Of a DNA stretch of 64,000 bases, positions 15,931 through 24,096 are shown one piece after another. Below the pieces are notes generated by a model that was not told the origin of the DNA, made no database searches, and saw only the letters and a list, made by a program, of their open reading frames with translations. Source of the stretch: Bacillus sp. Marseille-Q3570 (GTDB taxonomy: Bacteria > Bacillota > Bacilli > Bacillales > Fictibacillaceae); NCBI RefSeq assembly GCF_946151055.1, contig NZ_CAMGYZ010000002.1:1-64000 (forward strand). The letters are read 5' to 3'. The translations under genes and the position numbers were made by a program. Position 1 is the stretch's first letter, and every line of letters starts with the position of its first letter.

Positions 15931-16374
15931 ATGAAAGTCTTATTCATTCCCAAGAAATGGGGTTTATTTTTCGCCATCTGTATCTTATTCGGTATTGGAT
16001 CATGGTACATGGTAAAGTCCGAAGTTGTGGAGACTACTGGGACAGCATCTGCAAAAAAGAAAGTCATCAATATGGTGACCGGAGAATTTAAAGCGGCAAT
16101 GGATGACGGGAAGGAAATCGAAGCTTACCGTTGGGATCCTGGAACCATCTATATCCCGCATGATAAACCAGTTGAACTGAGCATATTTGGAGTCAACGGA
16201 AAAGAGCATCCATTTTATATTGAAGGTACCGATATTGAAGGAACAGTGAAAAAAGGTGAAGAAACCATTGTAAAGCTGCATTTTAAAAAAGAAGGAATTT
16301 ACCGGCTCATTTGCAAAACACATCCTGATATTGAACATGATGGTCCTATGATCGCATACATTGTAGTTGATTAG
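15931..16374 (+). CDS. Membrane-anchored cupredoxin-domain protein
   Basis: A 147-residue protein. One N-terminal membrane anchor (WGLFFAICILFGIGSWYMV, about residues 10-28) is followed by a single cupredoxin domain outside the membrane. Probable copper ligands are the His in NGKEHPF (about 92) and the C-terminal ICKTHPDIEHDGPM cluster (Cys, His, His or Met, about 128-141). The spacing is that of small blue-copper/nitrosocyanin-type proteins. AGGAGG lies 6 nt before the ATG. It could carry electrons or bind copper; no oxidase gene is adjacent. Confidence 0.75.
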   Translation: MKVLFIPKKWGLFFAICILFGIGSWYMVKSEVVETTGTASAKKKVINMVTGEFKAAMDDGKEIEAYRWDPGTIYIPHDKPVELSIFGVNGKEHPFYIEGTDIEGTVKKGEETIVKLHFKKEGIYRLICKTHPDIEHDGPMIAYIVVD

Positions 16375-16398
16375 CCGATAATTATCTATTAATTTACT

Positions 16399-16435
16399 AA
16401 AAGGCATACCCCATTAACTTAGGTGTACGCCTTTT
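16399..16435 (+). terminator. Terminator after the cupredoxin gene
   Basis: AAAAGGCATACCCC and GGTGTACGCCTTTT form an imperfect stem ending in T's, 24 bp after the stop codon. Confidence 0.75.
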
Positions 16436-16464
16436 CTCATTAGCTGTTTTCTAAAAATGCTTGC

Positions 16465-16918
16465 GGGTTTTTCCGGGCTCTTGTCTCGAATCGCCTCGTT
16501 ATGGGACAGCTTCTCGCTGTTTTCTTCCGCTCCTGTCCCGAATCGCTTCGTTATGGGACAGCTTCTCGCTGTTTTCTTCCGCTCCTGTCCCGAATCGCCT
16601 CGTTATGGGACAGCTTCTCGCTGTTTTCTTCCGCTCCTGTCCCGAATCGCTTCGTTATGGGACAGCTTCTCGCTGTTTTCTTCCGCTCCTGTCCCGAATC
16701 GCCTCGTTATGGGACAGCTTCTCGCTGTTTTCTTCCGCTCCTGTCCCGAATCGCTTCGTTATGGGACAGCTCCTCGCTGTTTTCTCGGGCTCCTGTCCCG
16801 AATCGTCTCGTTATGGGACACCTTCTCGTTTTTTTCTCAGGCTCCTGTCCCGAATCGCCTCGTTATGGGACAGCTTCTCGCAAGTTTTCTCGGGCTTTTG
16901 TCCTAATCAGCCTTATGG
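16465..16918. repeat. 52-bp tandem repeat array, eight units (array 1)
   Basis: The core ATGGGACA starts at 16501, 16553, 16605, 16657, 16709, 16761, 16813 and 16865, a strict 52-bp step, with degenerate partial copies at both ends. Each unit can fold two ways: CTGTCCC with GGGACAG around 15 nt, and ACAGC with GCTGT around TTCTC. Alternate units differ by C/T in GAATCGCYTCG, suggesting past two-unit duplication. There are no spacers. All three plus frames stay open only because of the periodic sequence. Confidence 0.95.
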
Positions 16919-16982
16919 TGTCGATCATTTATTCCGTTTTAATTAACAAAATAGGTGAACGGAAAAAAGTTGTTACCAATCA

Positions 16983-17012
16983 TTGACAGGACACCAATTA
17001 GTGTCGTATTAT
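16983..17012 (+). promoter_or_regulatory. SigA-type promoter of the ArsR operon
   Basis: TTGACA at 16983-16988 and TATTAT at 17007-17012 are separated by 18 bp. The first operator dyad fills the spacer. Confidence 0.75.
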
Positions 17013-17042
17013 AGTTGTATAAATATGACACCATTTAGTGTC
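16990..17042. promoter_or_regulatory. Two operator dyads for the ArsR regulator
   Basis: GACACCAATTAGTGTC (16990-17005) and GACACCATTTAGTGTC (17027-17042) are 37 bp apart. One sits between -35 and -10, the other just after the likely start site, as expected for autorepression. Confidence 0.8.
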
Positions 17043-17073
17043 CAATCTAGATATTGATAGGAGAAGGGTGGAA

Positions 17074-17409
17074 TTGAATAAGAAAAGCGAAACGAGAGAT
17101 GTCTATAGCGCTGTTGCCGATCCTACACGACGCAAATTGCTTCGGTTATTGGCTGAAACAGGCGAGTCCCCCCTCCATAAGTTGACTCCGCATTTCCAAA
17201 TGGGACGTACAGCTGTTTCAAAACACTTGGCAATCCTGAAGGATACAGATTTGGTAAAAGAGAAAAAAGTCGGCCGGGAAACCCGCTATCGACTTAATGC
17301 TGAACCTCTCAAAGAAATTGAAGACTGGGTATCCTTCTATACGAAATTCTGGAATGAAAGAGCGGAACTTTTACGTAAATTATTAGAGGAGGAAAAGGAT
17401 GAATCCTGA
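17074..17409 (+). CDS. ArsR-family repressor
   Basis: A 111-residue winged-helix protein (YSAVADPTRRKLLRLLAE, then the recognition helix GRTAVSKHLAILKD). It has a C-terminal helix WVSFYTKFWNERAELL typical of ArsR proteins paired with SRPBCC/AHSA1 genes. No metal-binding cysteine motif is present. The TTG at 17074, preceded by GGAGAAGGG, is preferred; an earlier GTG at 17038 lies inside the second operator. It overlaps the next gene by 11 bp. It probably represses its own operon through the two GACAC dyads. Confidence 0.85.
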   Translation: MNKKSETRDVYSAVADPTRRKLLRLLAETGESPLHKLTPHFQMGRTAVSKHLAILKDTDLVKEKKVGRETRYRLNAEPLKEIEDWVSFYTKFWNERAELLRKLLEEEKDES

Positions 17410-17809
17410 AATTTCACTGGATTTCCAATTTGAGAGTCCGATCGAGAAAGTATGGCGTGCGTTAACTGACTCAACTATTCTGGCGAAATGGGTAATGGAT
17501 AACAACTTCAAACCGATCGTCGGTCACAAATTCCAGTTTCGAGCTGAGCCGACGAAGCATTGGAATGGAATTGTCGATTCTGAAGTGCTCCTTGTAGAGG
17601 AACCTTACAGATTATCCTACACCTGGGTTACTGCGGGTGAAAACACAACAGTTACGTGGACATTGAAAAAGATGGAAAATAGTACCCTTCTACATCTTGA
17701 ACATACAGGATTCCAGAGCGAAAGCCTTTCATACAATGGTGCGAAATACGGATGGGTAAGAATGGGTGATGAACTTGAAACGCTGTTAGCAAGATTTCAA
17801 TTAAATTAA
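17399..17809 (+). CDS. SRPBCC/AHSA1-domain protein
   Basis: A 136-residue single-domain START-like protein. It opens with FESPIEKVWRALTDSTILAKWVMD and ends with GWVRMGDELETLLARF, the canonical first and last helices of the Aha1 C-terminal-like family. These proteins bind hydrophobic ligands, but no ligand is known here. It is translationally coupled to the ArsR gene (11-bp overlap) and followed 13 bp later by a DoxX-like gene, so the three form one operon. Confidence 0.85.
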   Translation: MNPEISLDFQFESPIEKVWRALTDSTILAKWVMDNNFKPIVGHKFQFRAEPTKHWNGIVDSEVLLVEEPYRLSYTWVTAGENTTVTWTLKKMENSTLLHLEHTGFQSESLSYNGAKYGWVRMGDELETLLARFQLN

Positions 17810-17822
17810 GGAGGAGAATCAA

Positions 17823-18191
17823 ATGGCTGTGATTTCCATCATTCTTCAAAGTTTGTTGGCGGCATATTTTTTATTTTCAGGTAGTGCTAAAGTGATTGGT
17901 GCAAAATACTGGGCCGATATTTTCGATGAGCTTAGGCTGCCCCAATGGTTTCGCGCTATTACCGGTTTCGTCCAGTTAATCGGTGCAGCTGCATTAGTCA
18001 TTGGGTACTGGTATGGATGGCTCATCGTATGGGCAGGCATTTGGCTGGGCATTACAATGTTGCTGGCATGCCTTGCTCATCTCAGGGTAAAAGATCCATT
18101 CAACAAAACCGCACCTGCTATCGTATTTCTTGTATTAGTCGTCTCACTATTCATCTTGAATGCAAACGACCTGATTCTTCCCCTATCATGA
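17823..18191 (+). CDS. DoxX-like four-helix membrane protein
   Basis: A 122-residue protein with four predicted transmembrane helices. The N-terminal AYFLFSGSAKVIGAKYWADIF matches the DoxX/MauE group. AAGGAGG lies 7 nt before the ATG. Members take part in quinone-linked or thiol redox processes in some organisms; the role here is unknown. It is the last gene of the ArsR operon and is followed by a strong terminator. Confidence 0.8.
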   Translation: MAVISIILQSLLAAYFLFSGSAKVIGAKYWADIFDELRLPQWFRAITGFVQLIGAAALVIGYWYGWLIVWAGIWLGITMLLACLAHLRVKDPFNKTAPAIVFLVLVVSLFILNANDLILPLS

Positions 18192-18209
18192 GATCCAGTT
18201 AAAAGCTGA

Positions 18210-18249
18210 ACACAAAATAACTGCCCTACACAGAGCAGTTATTTTGTGT
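18210..18249 (+). terminator. Terminator of the ArsR operon
   Basis: ACACAAAATAACTGC pairs perfectly with GCAGTTATTTTGTGT. The long A/T-rich ends could serve both strands. Confidence 0.88.
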
Positions 18250-18283
18250 GTTTATTGTGCAGTTTTATCTTATATACCTCTTT

Positions 18284-18657
18284 TCACAACCATCCAAAGA
18301 AATTGGTAGCAATCAACGGAAGGGTTAGGATTGAAAGAAATACTAATTGAATGATCGTATAAATATGATCATTCCTATTGGCCGCATGTCTCTTCTCCAT
18401 AATTGCACGAACCGATTCAGACACAATTATTAATCCAAAAACAAGAATATGAGTTTCAAGAACCAAATTCTGTCCATAGGATCACGCGTTACGTTAGTGA
18501 ATGCACCGAAAAACAAAACGCCAATAAAGCAAAACCGAATTACCCAATCTATTTTTCTATGTCGTTCATTTACAGGGGTTAATGCTGAAAAAGTTTTCTT
18601 TTCAACCTTTAGCCACTTTCTCATCAAGGCATTAAACGCTACTATCAATAACGTCAT
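18284..18657 (-). pseudogene. DUF4181-type membrane protein broken by a frameshift
   Basis: Two minus-strand frames join into one protein of about 120 residues. The upstream part runs from 18657 (MTLLIVAFNALMRKW) to DRIWFLK and stops at 18430. The downstream part continues in another frame as ETHILVFGLIIVSESVRA to the stop at 18284. One missing G in TTCTTGAAACT near 18460 explains the shift. DUF4181 proteins are four-helix membrane proteins common in bacilli. The 5' end also lacks an in-frame start with a ribosome site, as if a second indel occurred. Sequencing error is the alternative. Confidence 0.75.
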
Positions 18658-18815
18658 TATGAGTAGAAGCAGAATTAATTTTAACCAAAATCATGGTTCA
18701 ATCTCATACAAAAAATCCCCTCCCCTTGCAATCTATTATGAAAGGAAAACGGCCCGTATCCATTCACGAGCCATTTTTTTATACCGAATATCGATTTTTT
18801 TACTATAGGCAGAAC

Positions 18816-20513
18816 TTAGAAAGCTCCGGATCCTCCGCCGCCCCCACCTGCTCCACTTCCTCCGCCACCAGAATAACCGCTTGAAATAGCCGATGATCGA
18901 TGTGCCGATTGGAAGCTTGTGGATGCAAAGGACGAGGCAATGATCAACGTGCTCATATCCATCGAATAAGCGACCTCTGGACTCCAGGTATTCGTATTAT
19001 AGAAGGCTTTCGCATACTCTTCATTTTTCTTGATGATCTTCTTATTCCTGGTGCCGAGTCCGTAAATAAAGGCGCGCATCCGATCATCCTCTGACCAGGA
19101 CTGCCAATCGTCTTCAGAGAGGCGTAGAAATGTTTCCCTGAATGCCTTCCATTCGAATAGGATCTTAAGACCTTTATCCGTCTTCGGTTTATAAGCTAAT
19201 GCGTACGTGATGGTGACCGCCATCAACAAGAGAGCCAACAACATCCACGCAAACAGTTCATAGATTGGAAAAAGTATGACGAGCGGAAGCAACAGGATGC
19301 TCAAGATCCCTATGCCTGCGCGGTACTTCGTCTTTTCCTCATAGAGGTTGTGTTCCTTCGTTTCTGCTGCTACGGCTTGCTTCCATCTAGTCTCAAATTT
19401 TTGATAGGCTTCGTGATTGTTTTTCTTTTTCGCATAGTTGGTCAAGTCATCTAAGCTGAATTCATCGTTTTCGCCGATTTCATCGAACAGCCATTCCATG
19501 AGGATCCTTTCGTGTTGCAAAGCACCGTCACGTTTGAGGATTCGAAACTTCTCTTCAGAAACATTCTCTACATAGCCTTGCCGGACAAGATCCATTAATG
19601 CCGCTGACATCACTTCAGGCGGAAGCAGTTTATAATTTGTAAAATGGATCGTTGCTGGCATGCTCATCCGCATTGCGGGAATTCGATCAGAAAGGTTCTC
19701 TTCTCTTTCTATAGCTCTTTTCTGGTTGAGACTCTGGATCAAGGTCCTCAACATCAGTCCAAGGATCATGAGTCCGAAGATCGGAATGACGATGGAACCG
19801 ATCATTTCGATTTTATTTCGCATTTCGGCTTTTGCAGCATGATCATTGTACAATTGTTGCTGTGCTTTATAGATTTCACCTTTCATTTTTTTGTCAGTTA
19901 TATCGGTTGCCGCTGGAAAAAGACTCTGATCATAGGCGACACGGATGTCACCATTTTTGCCATCGGGAACCTTTCCGAACTTATACACGACAGTGCCGTC
20001 AGTCTTGACCGCTGCTTTATCAAAAGCTTCATCATATCCGAAAGCGATGACATCATCGGTCTCACCAGGCGGATGGATCGTTACCGTGAGATTTTCATAC
20101 GTTGATTCATTGTTTTTGTCAAAAAACGGCCAGTAGAATTCCCCCACATCGGTAAAGACCTCGACTCCTCCTTCGATCGTGTACGTGAGATCGACTGTGA
20201 CCGTTTCGTCTTTCCCTTTCCGATGGACTTTAAAGACTGTTTCATCTTTTTCGATTTCCAATTGTTGTCCATTTTCACTCGCCTGAAAATCGGCGATTGA
20301 TGTTCCTTTTTTCGGTATCAATTCCCTCGTTATTCCGTTGAATTTTCCTTCAAATTCATAGGTGTGCTTCTCTTCAACGATTACGTTTCCATTTTTCTGC
20401 AGGTAAGCATCGATTTGTGTACGGGTTATCGAATAATCCACCGCAAACGCCTCGGTAGGAAACAGAAGCAACGAAACGATGAAGATCATTATAGGAATGA
20501 AACGTTTGAACAT
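18816..20513 (-). CDS. DUF2207 domain membrane protein
   Basis: A 565-residue protein. A signal peptide (FIPIMIFIVSLLLFPTEAFA, cleaved near 24) is followed by the extracytoplasmic DUF2207 beta domain (YSITRTQIDAYLQKNGNVIV onward to about 215). Then come a membrane span (about 238-258), a cytosolic region, two adjacent helices (about 405-450) and a low-complexity C-terminus of Gly/Ser ending in GSGAF. Function is unknown. The ATG at 20513 is chosen because AGGTG and an intact signal peptide follow from it; an ATG at 20567 is possible. It follows the small membrane gene. Confidence 0.85.
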   Translation of the reverse strand: MFKRFIPIMIFIVSLLLFPTEAFAVDYSITRTQIDAYLQKNGNVIVEEKHTYEFEGKFNGITRELIPKKGTSIADFQASENGQQLEIEKDETVFKVHRKGKDETVTVDLTYTIEGGVEVFTDVGEFYWPFFDKNNESTYENLTVTIHPPGETDDVIAFGYDEAFDKAAVKTDGTVVYKFGKVPDGKNGDIRVAYDQSLFPAATDITDKKMKGEIYKAQQQLYNDHAAKAEMRNKIEMIGSIVIPIFGLMILGLMLRTLIQSLNQKRAIEREENLSDRIPAMRMSMPATIHFTNYKLLPPEVMSAALMDLVRQGYVENVSEEKFRILKRDGALQHERILMEWLFDEIGENDEFSLDDLTNYAKKKNNHEAYQKFETRWKQAVAAETKEHNLYEEKTKYRAGIGILSILLLPLVILFPIYELFAWMLLALLLMAVTITYALAYKPKTDKGLKILFEWKAFRETFLRLSEDDWQSWSEDDRMRAFIYGLGTRNKKIIKKNEEYAKAFYNTNTWSPEVAYSMDMSTLIIASSFASTSFQSAHRSSAISSGYSGGGGSGAGGGGGGSGAF

Positions 20514-20576
20514 TTTCAACACCTGCTTTCGCTTAAATCTACGAAAACGGGAGATGAAAGGTTTCATGATTGTGGA

Positions 20577-20915
20577 TTACATGATTCTCCTTAACCATAA
20601 AAAAATGAAAATGAACAGGATTTCGAGGACGATCAGTTTAATGATACGGGAGCTATTCTTAGGATTCTTGGCTTCGAGGATGATTTCGACTAAGATGACT
20701 GCCATCGTAACGTAAAGTGTCGTCTCGATCAGTACAACGGCAAACATGAAAATGTACCAGGGAACGAAGAAAGATAGGAGGATTCCAAGCCCACAGGCGA
20801 TGAACATCGGAATCAATTTTACTTTCAAGGATTTCTGGTTTATAAATGTCCAGATCTGATAAAGAACAAAAGCTAAGGATAACAATACATATTCAATCAA
20901 GATGACAGGATCCAT
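20577..20915 (-). CDS. Small membrane protein, unknown
   Basis: A 112-residue protein with about four transmembrane helices (starting VILIEYVLLSLAFVLYQIW) and a basic middle. The ATG at 20915 follows GGGGAAGG by 6 nt. It lies 63 bp upstream of the DUF2207 gene on the same strand and is probably co-transcribed with it. I do not recognise the family. Confidence 0.65.
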   Translation of the reverse strand: MDPVILIEYVLLSLAFVLYQIWTFINQKSLKVKLIPMFIACGLGILLSFFVPWYIFMFAVVLIETTLYVTMAVILVEIILEAKNPKNSSRIIKLIVLEILFIFIFLWLRRIM

Positions 20916-21062
20916 AGCACCTTCCCCTTGTCCCAATATTTATTACATAAAGTTAGACGTTTACAGGAGTAATAGGATTCAAAATTCATCAAATTCTCTC
21001 CTCCTTCACCTTCTTTAGAAACATGACTTTAATTATTTTAGTAATAAACCGAAAATTCACAA

Positions 21063-21091
21063 TTTACATACAAAGACTACTACTATATAAT
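21063..21091 (+). promoter_or_regulatory. SigA promoter of the peptide-binding protein operon
   Basis: TTTACA at 21063-21068 and TATAAT at 21086-21091 with a 17-bp spacer. Confidence 0.8.
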
Positions 21092-21101
21092 GTTTATACA
21101 T

Positions 21102-21136
21102 TTTGTTTAATACATACTAAACAAACTGTATGTATT
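21102..21136. promoter_or_regulatory. Two interlocking operator dyads
   Basis: TTTGTTTA (21102-21109) pairs with TAAACAAA (21118-21125), and AATACATAC (21109-21117) with GTATGTATT (21128-21136). They cover the start of the transcript, a good position for repression by the GbsR-like protein at 24097. Confidence 0.65.
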
Positions 21137-21224
21137 GTATACGGTGAACATCGGTCATTTTGTTACCTCATTTAAAAGAATGAAGTGACAGTGATAATAA
21201 ATCCATGTAGGAGTTGGTTAAGGA

Positions 21225-22805
21225 ATGTTTAGGAGAAGCTTTCTGATCCCACTGATGTGTTTGATGCTTGCATTAGTGGGATGCTCGAATGGTGATGGTG
21301 AAGCAAAGAATCAAAAACAAGACTCGTTAGTGATCGGTCTTGGCGGTGATGCCGTTTCCCTTGACCCGGCTGAAGTCACGGATTCAGTCTCAGAAAACGT
21401 ATCACAAAGCATCTTAGAAACGTTGGTTACATTCGCAGAAGGGGAAACGGAAGTGAAACCTCTTCTAGCAAAAGAATGGAAAGAGTCCGATGATGGATTG
21501 ACGTATACACTCACACTTGAAAAAGGTGTGCAATTCCATGATGACACTCCATTCAACGCAGAGGCAGTTGTTTATAACTTTGAACGCTGGATGAATGCAA
21601 ATGAGGACAAGTTCTTCATGTATGGGTCCGTCTTCGGTGGTTACAAGGGTGATGAAAACCATGCCATCGAATCTGTCAAAGCCGTTGATGAACATACGGT
21701 TGAATTCAAATTGAAGTATCCAAAACCTACGTTCTTGAAGGATCTTGCCTTGACCCCCTTCTCGATCTCAAGCCCTGATGCAATCGAAGAACACGGAGAT
21801 AACTATGGAAGCAATCCAGTCGGTACCGGACCGTTCACGTTTGAAGAATGGAAACGGAAGAACAGGGTGGTCCTGAACAAAAATGAAGAGTATTGGGTCG
21901 ATGGTTATCCGAAAGTGAACCAGGTCATTTTCCGTATCATTCCGGATAACAGCAACCGCCTCAATGCACTGAAAAGCGGTGAAATCCACTTGATGGATGG
22001 GCTTGCACCTGAAAATATCGAAGAGATCGAAAACGATGAAAACTTCAAAGTCTTTTCAAGACCTTCACTTAATATCGGTTATTTAGGATTCAACGTCGAG
22101 AGAGAACCCTTCGACGATAAACTGGTTCGTCAAGCATTGAATCATGCTGTTGATAAGGAAGCGATCATCAAAGGCTTCTTCGCCGGTCAAGCAGAGCCTG
22201 CAAAGAATCCGATCCCTCCTGTCGTCCAGGGTTATAACGATGAAATTGCAGAATACGAATATGACCCTGAAAAAGCAAAGGAACTACTGGAAAAAGCAGG
22301 TCATCCTGACGGTTTTAAAATGGAATTATGGGCAATGCCTGTAGCACGTCCTTATATGCCTGATGCGAATAAAGTAGCTGAATCCATCCAATCCGACCTT
22401 GCAAAAGTCGGTGTCGAGGCGGAGATCGTATCTTACGAATGGGCTACCTATCTAGACAAAGTCACAAAAGGCGAAGCAGATTCATTTATTCTCGGTTGGA
22501 CAGGAACAAATGGTGATGCCGATGATTTCATTTACAACTTATGGCATGAAGATAATATTGGCAGCTTGAATTCAACACGCTATGCAAATGATGAAGTGAA
22601 CAGTCTGTTAAGCGAAGCGCGGAAAATTACCGATCAAGAAAAGCGCAATGAGCTGTATGGACGTGTTCAGGAAATCATGCATGAAGATCCGCCGATCGTT
22701 CCTTTGGTCCATGCCACACCAGCCCTGGCGGGAAGAGCTGACTTGAAAGGCTTCGATCCACATCCAACCGGACGGATCATCACGACGAAGATTTCCTTCG
22801 AGTAA
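21225..22805 (+). CDS. Peptide-type ABC substrate-binding lipoprotein (SBP_bac_5)
   Basis: A 526-residue lipoprotein. The signal peptide ends in the lipobox ALVGC (Cys about 20), so it is anchored outside the membrane. The family signature is seen in FERWMNANEDKF, NPVGTGPFTFEEW and GYLGFNVEREPFDDKLVRQALNHAVDK. It captures oligopeptides, glutathione or similar ligands for an ABC importer. No permease or ATPase gene is nearby, so it must share a transporter encoded elsewhere. It is followed by an amidohydrolase that could process the imported ligand. Confidence 0.92.
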   Translation: MFRRSFLIPLMCLMLALVGCSNGDGEAKNQKQDSLVIGLGGDAVSLDPAEVTDSVSENVSQSILETLVTFAEGETEVKPLLAKEWKESDDGLTYTLTLEKGVQFHDDTPFNAEAVVYNFERWMNANEDKFFMYGSVFGGYKGDENHAIESVKAVDEHTVEFKLKYPKPTFLKDLALTPFSISSPDAIEEHGDNYGSNPVGTGPFTFEEWKRKNRVVLNKNEEYWVDGYPKVNQVIFRIIPDNSNRLNALKSGEIHLMDGLAPENIEEIENDENFKVFSRPSLNIGYLGFNVEREPFDDKLVRQALNHAVDKEAIIKGFFAGQAEPAKNPIPPVVQGYNDEIAEYEYDPEKAKELLEKAGHPDGFKMELWAMPVARPYMPDANKVAESIQSDLAKVGVEAEIVSYEWATYLDKVTKGEADSFILGWTGTNGDADDFIYNLWHEDNIGSLNSTRYANDEVNSLLSEARKITDQEKRNELYGRVQEIMHEDPPIVPLVHATPALAGRADLKGFDPHPTGRIITTKISFE

Positions 22806-22848
22806 ATGAACAGTCATCTAGTCTAACTTTAATTTTGGAGGCGTTATC

Positions 22849-24021
22849 TTGTTGTTACAAAAGGCATTTGATCAATTAAAAAAAATTTATCCTGAAATGA
22901 TCGACATCCGTAGAGATCTGCATATGCATCCCGAAATCTCTTTTCAGGAAAAACGTACAGCAAAACTTATTGCGAAATATCTGGAAGACTTAGGGTTGGA
23001 AGTGAAAACGAAAGTCGGTGGCAATGGGGTCGTCGGCCGTTTAAAAGGTGGAAGACCCGGGAAGACCATTGCACTCCGGGCTGATTTCGATGCTTTACTC
23101 GTCCCAGATGAAAAGGATGTTTCTTATAAATCCAGGGTACCCGGTGTCAGTCATGCATGCGGCCACGACATCCATACAGGAGCATTGCTTGGTGTCGCAA
23201 AAGTATTGAGTGATGTGAAGAAGGAACTTCCTGGCGAAGTCGTCTTCCTCCATCAGCATGCTGAGGAAATGGCTCCTGGTGGCGCAAAATCGATGGTAGA
23301 GGATGGTTGCCTCGATGGCGTTGACGAAGTGTACGGTGCCCATGTTGAGGTCAACTTTCCGATTGGAACCGTGGCCGTCAATGATGGATATGTCCAGGCG
23401 TCATCCGACGCATTCGATATCACGATCAACGGGAAAGGCGGCCATGCAGCTGAACCCCATCGTTCAAAAGACCCTGTCGCAATCGGCAGCCACCTTGTCG
23501 TGGACCTCCAAAACATCGTCAGCCGACGTGTCGACCCCCTCCATCCTGCACTTGTGACGGTAGGTGCTTTCAACAGCGGAGATGCTCATAACGTCATTCC
23601 GGACAAAGCTTACTTGAAGGGAACCGTCAGAACCTATGATCAGGAGATACGAAAACAAGTCGAGAACGAGCTGAAACTCATTTGTGAAAAAACCGGCGAG
23701 AAACACGGTGTGACAATCGATGTCACCTATGATAGAGGCTATATCTCTTTGTACAACCATCCTGATCCGACCGCCTACATTAAAAAGCTTTCAACTGAAA
23801 TTGTCGGAGAAGAGAAAGTTTTGGTCAAACCACCAGATATGGGTGGCGAAGATTTTGCCTATTACGTCGATGCTGTCCCAGGTACATTCTTTTGGGTCGG
23901 TGGCGGAAATTCTGAGATCGATGCCGTGTACCCGCATCATCACCCGAAATTCGATGTGGATGAAGAATCCATGCTCCTTATTGGCAAGGTTTTCATTTCA
24001 GCGGTATTGAATCAGTCATAA
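22849..24021 (+). CDS. M20 family metallo-amidohydrolase
   Basis: A 390-residue cytosolic enzyme of the hippurate hydrolase/IAA-amino acid hydrolase branch. RRDLHMHPEISFQE (about 20-33), ACGHDIHTGALLG (about 103-115), HQHAEEMAPGGA (about 135-146) and the late DMGGEDFAYY (about 335-344) carry the binuclear metal ligands and catalytic Glu. It would cleave N-acyl amino acids or dipeptide-like amides. It starts with TTG after GGAGG. Being 43 bp downstream of the binding protein, it probably acts on the imported ligand. Confidence 0.9.
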   Translation: MLLQKAFDQLKKIYPEMIDIRRDLHMHPEISFQEKRTAKLIAKYLEDLGLEVKTKVGGNGVVGRLKGGRPGKTIALRADFDALLVPDEKDVSYKSRVPGVSHACGHDIHTGALLGVAKVLSDVKKELPGEVVFLHQHAEEMAPGGAKSMVEDGCLDGVDEVYGAHVEVNFPIGTVAVNDGYVQASSDAFDITINGKGGHAAEPHRSKDPVAIGSHLVVDLQNIVSRRVDPLHPALVTVGAFNSGDAHNVIPDKAYLKGTVRTYDQEIRKQVENELKLICEKTGEKHGVTIDVTYDRGYISLYNHPDPTAYIKKLSTEIVGEEKVLVKPPDMGGEDFAYYVDAVPGTFFWVGGGNSEIDAVYPHHHPKFDVDEESMLLIGKVFISAVLNQS

Positions 24022-24096
24022 TATACTTTACATCCTCTTTGGTCTAAAATAGAGTAAAAGACCAAATCCAGTTTGAAAATCAAAGGTGTGTTTCAC

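Larger units (their letters stand above)
20916..21224. other. Intergenic region between divergent transcription units
   Basis: This 309-bp gap holds the plus-strand promoter at 21063-21091 and the dyads at 21102-21136. No gene is visible in it. Confidence 0.6.

Noticed and set aside
15690-16070. Minus-strand open frame of 126 codons over the 21-bp repeat
   Set aside because: It covers the repeat and the start of the cupredoxin gene, has no ribosome site, and its repetitive part is only the 7-codon translation of the 21-bp units.
16457-16986. Three long overlapping plus-strand open frames of 149-161 codons
   Set aside because: They exist because the 52-bp unit lacks stops in any frame and 52 is not a multiple of three. 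No ribosome site precedes them, and the translations are the same repeat in three phases.
22849-24021. Several 80-100 codon frames on both strands within the M20 gene
   Set aside because: The M20 frame has all metal ligands; the others carry no motifs or ribosome sites.
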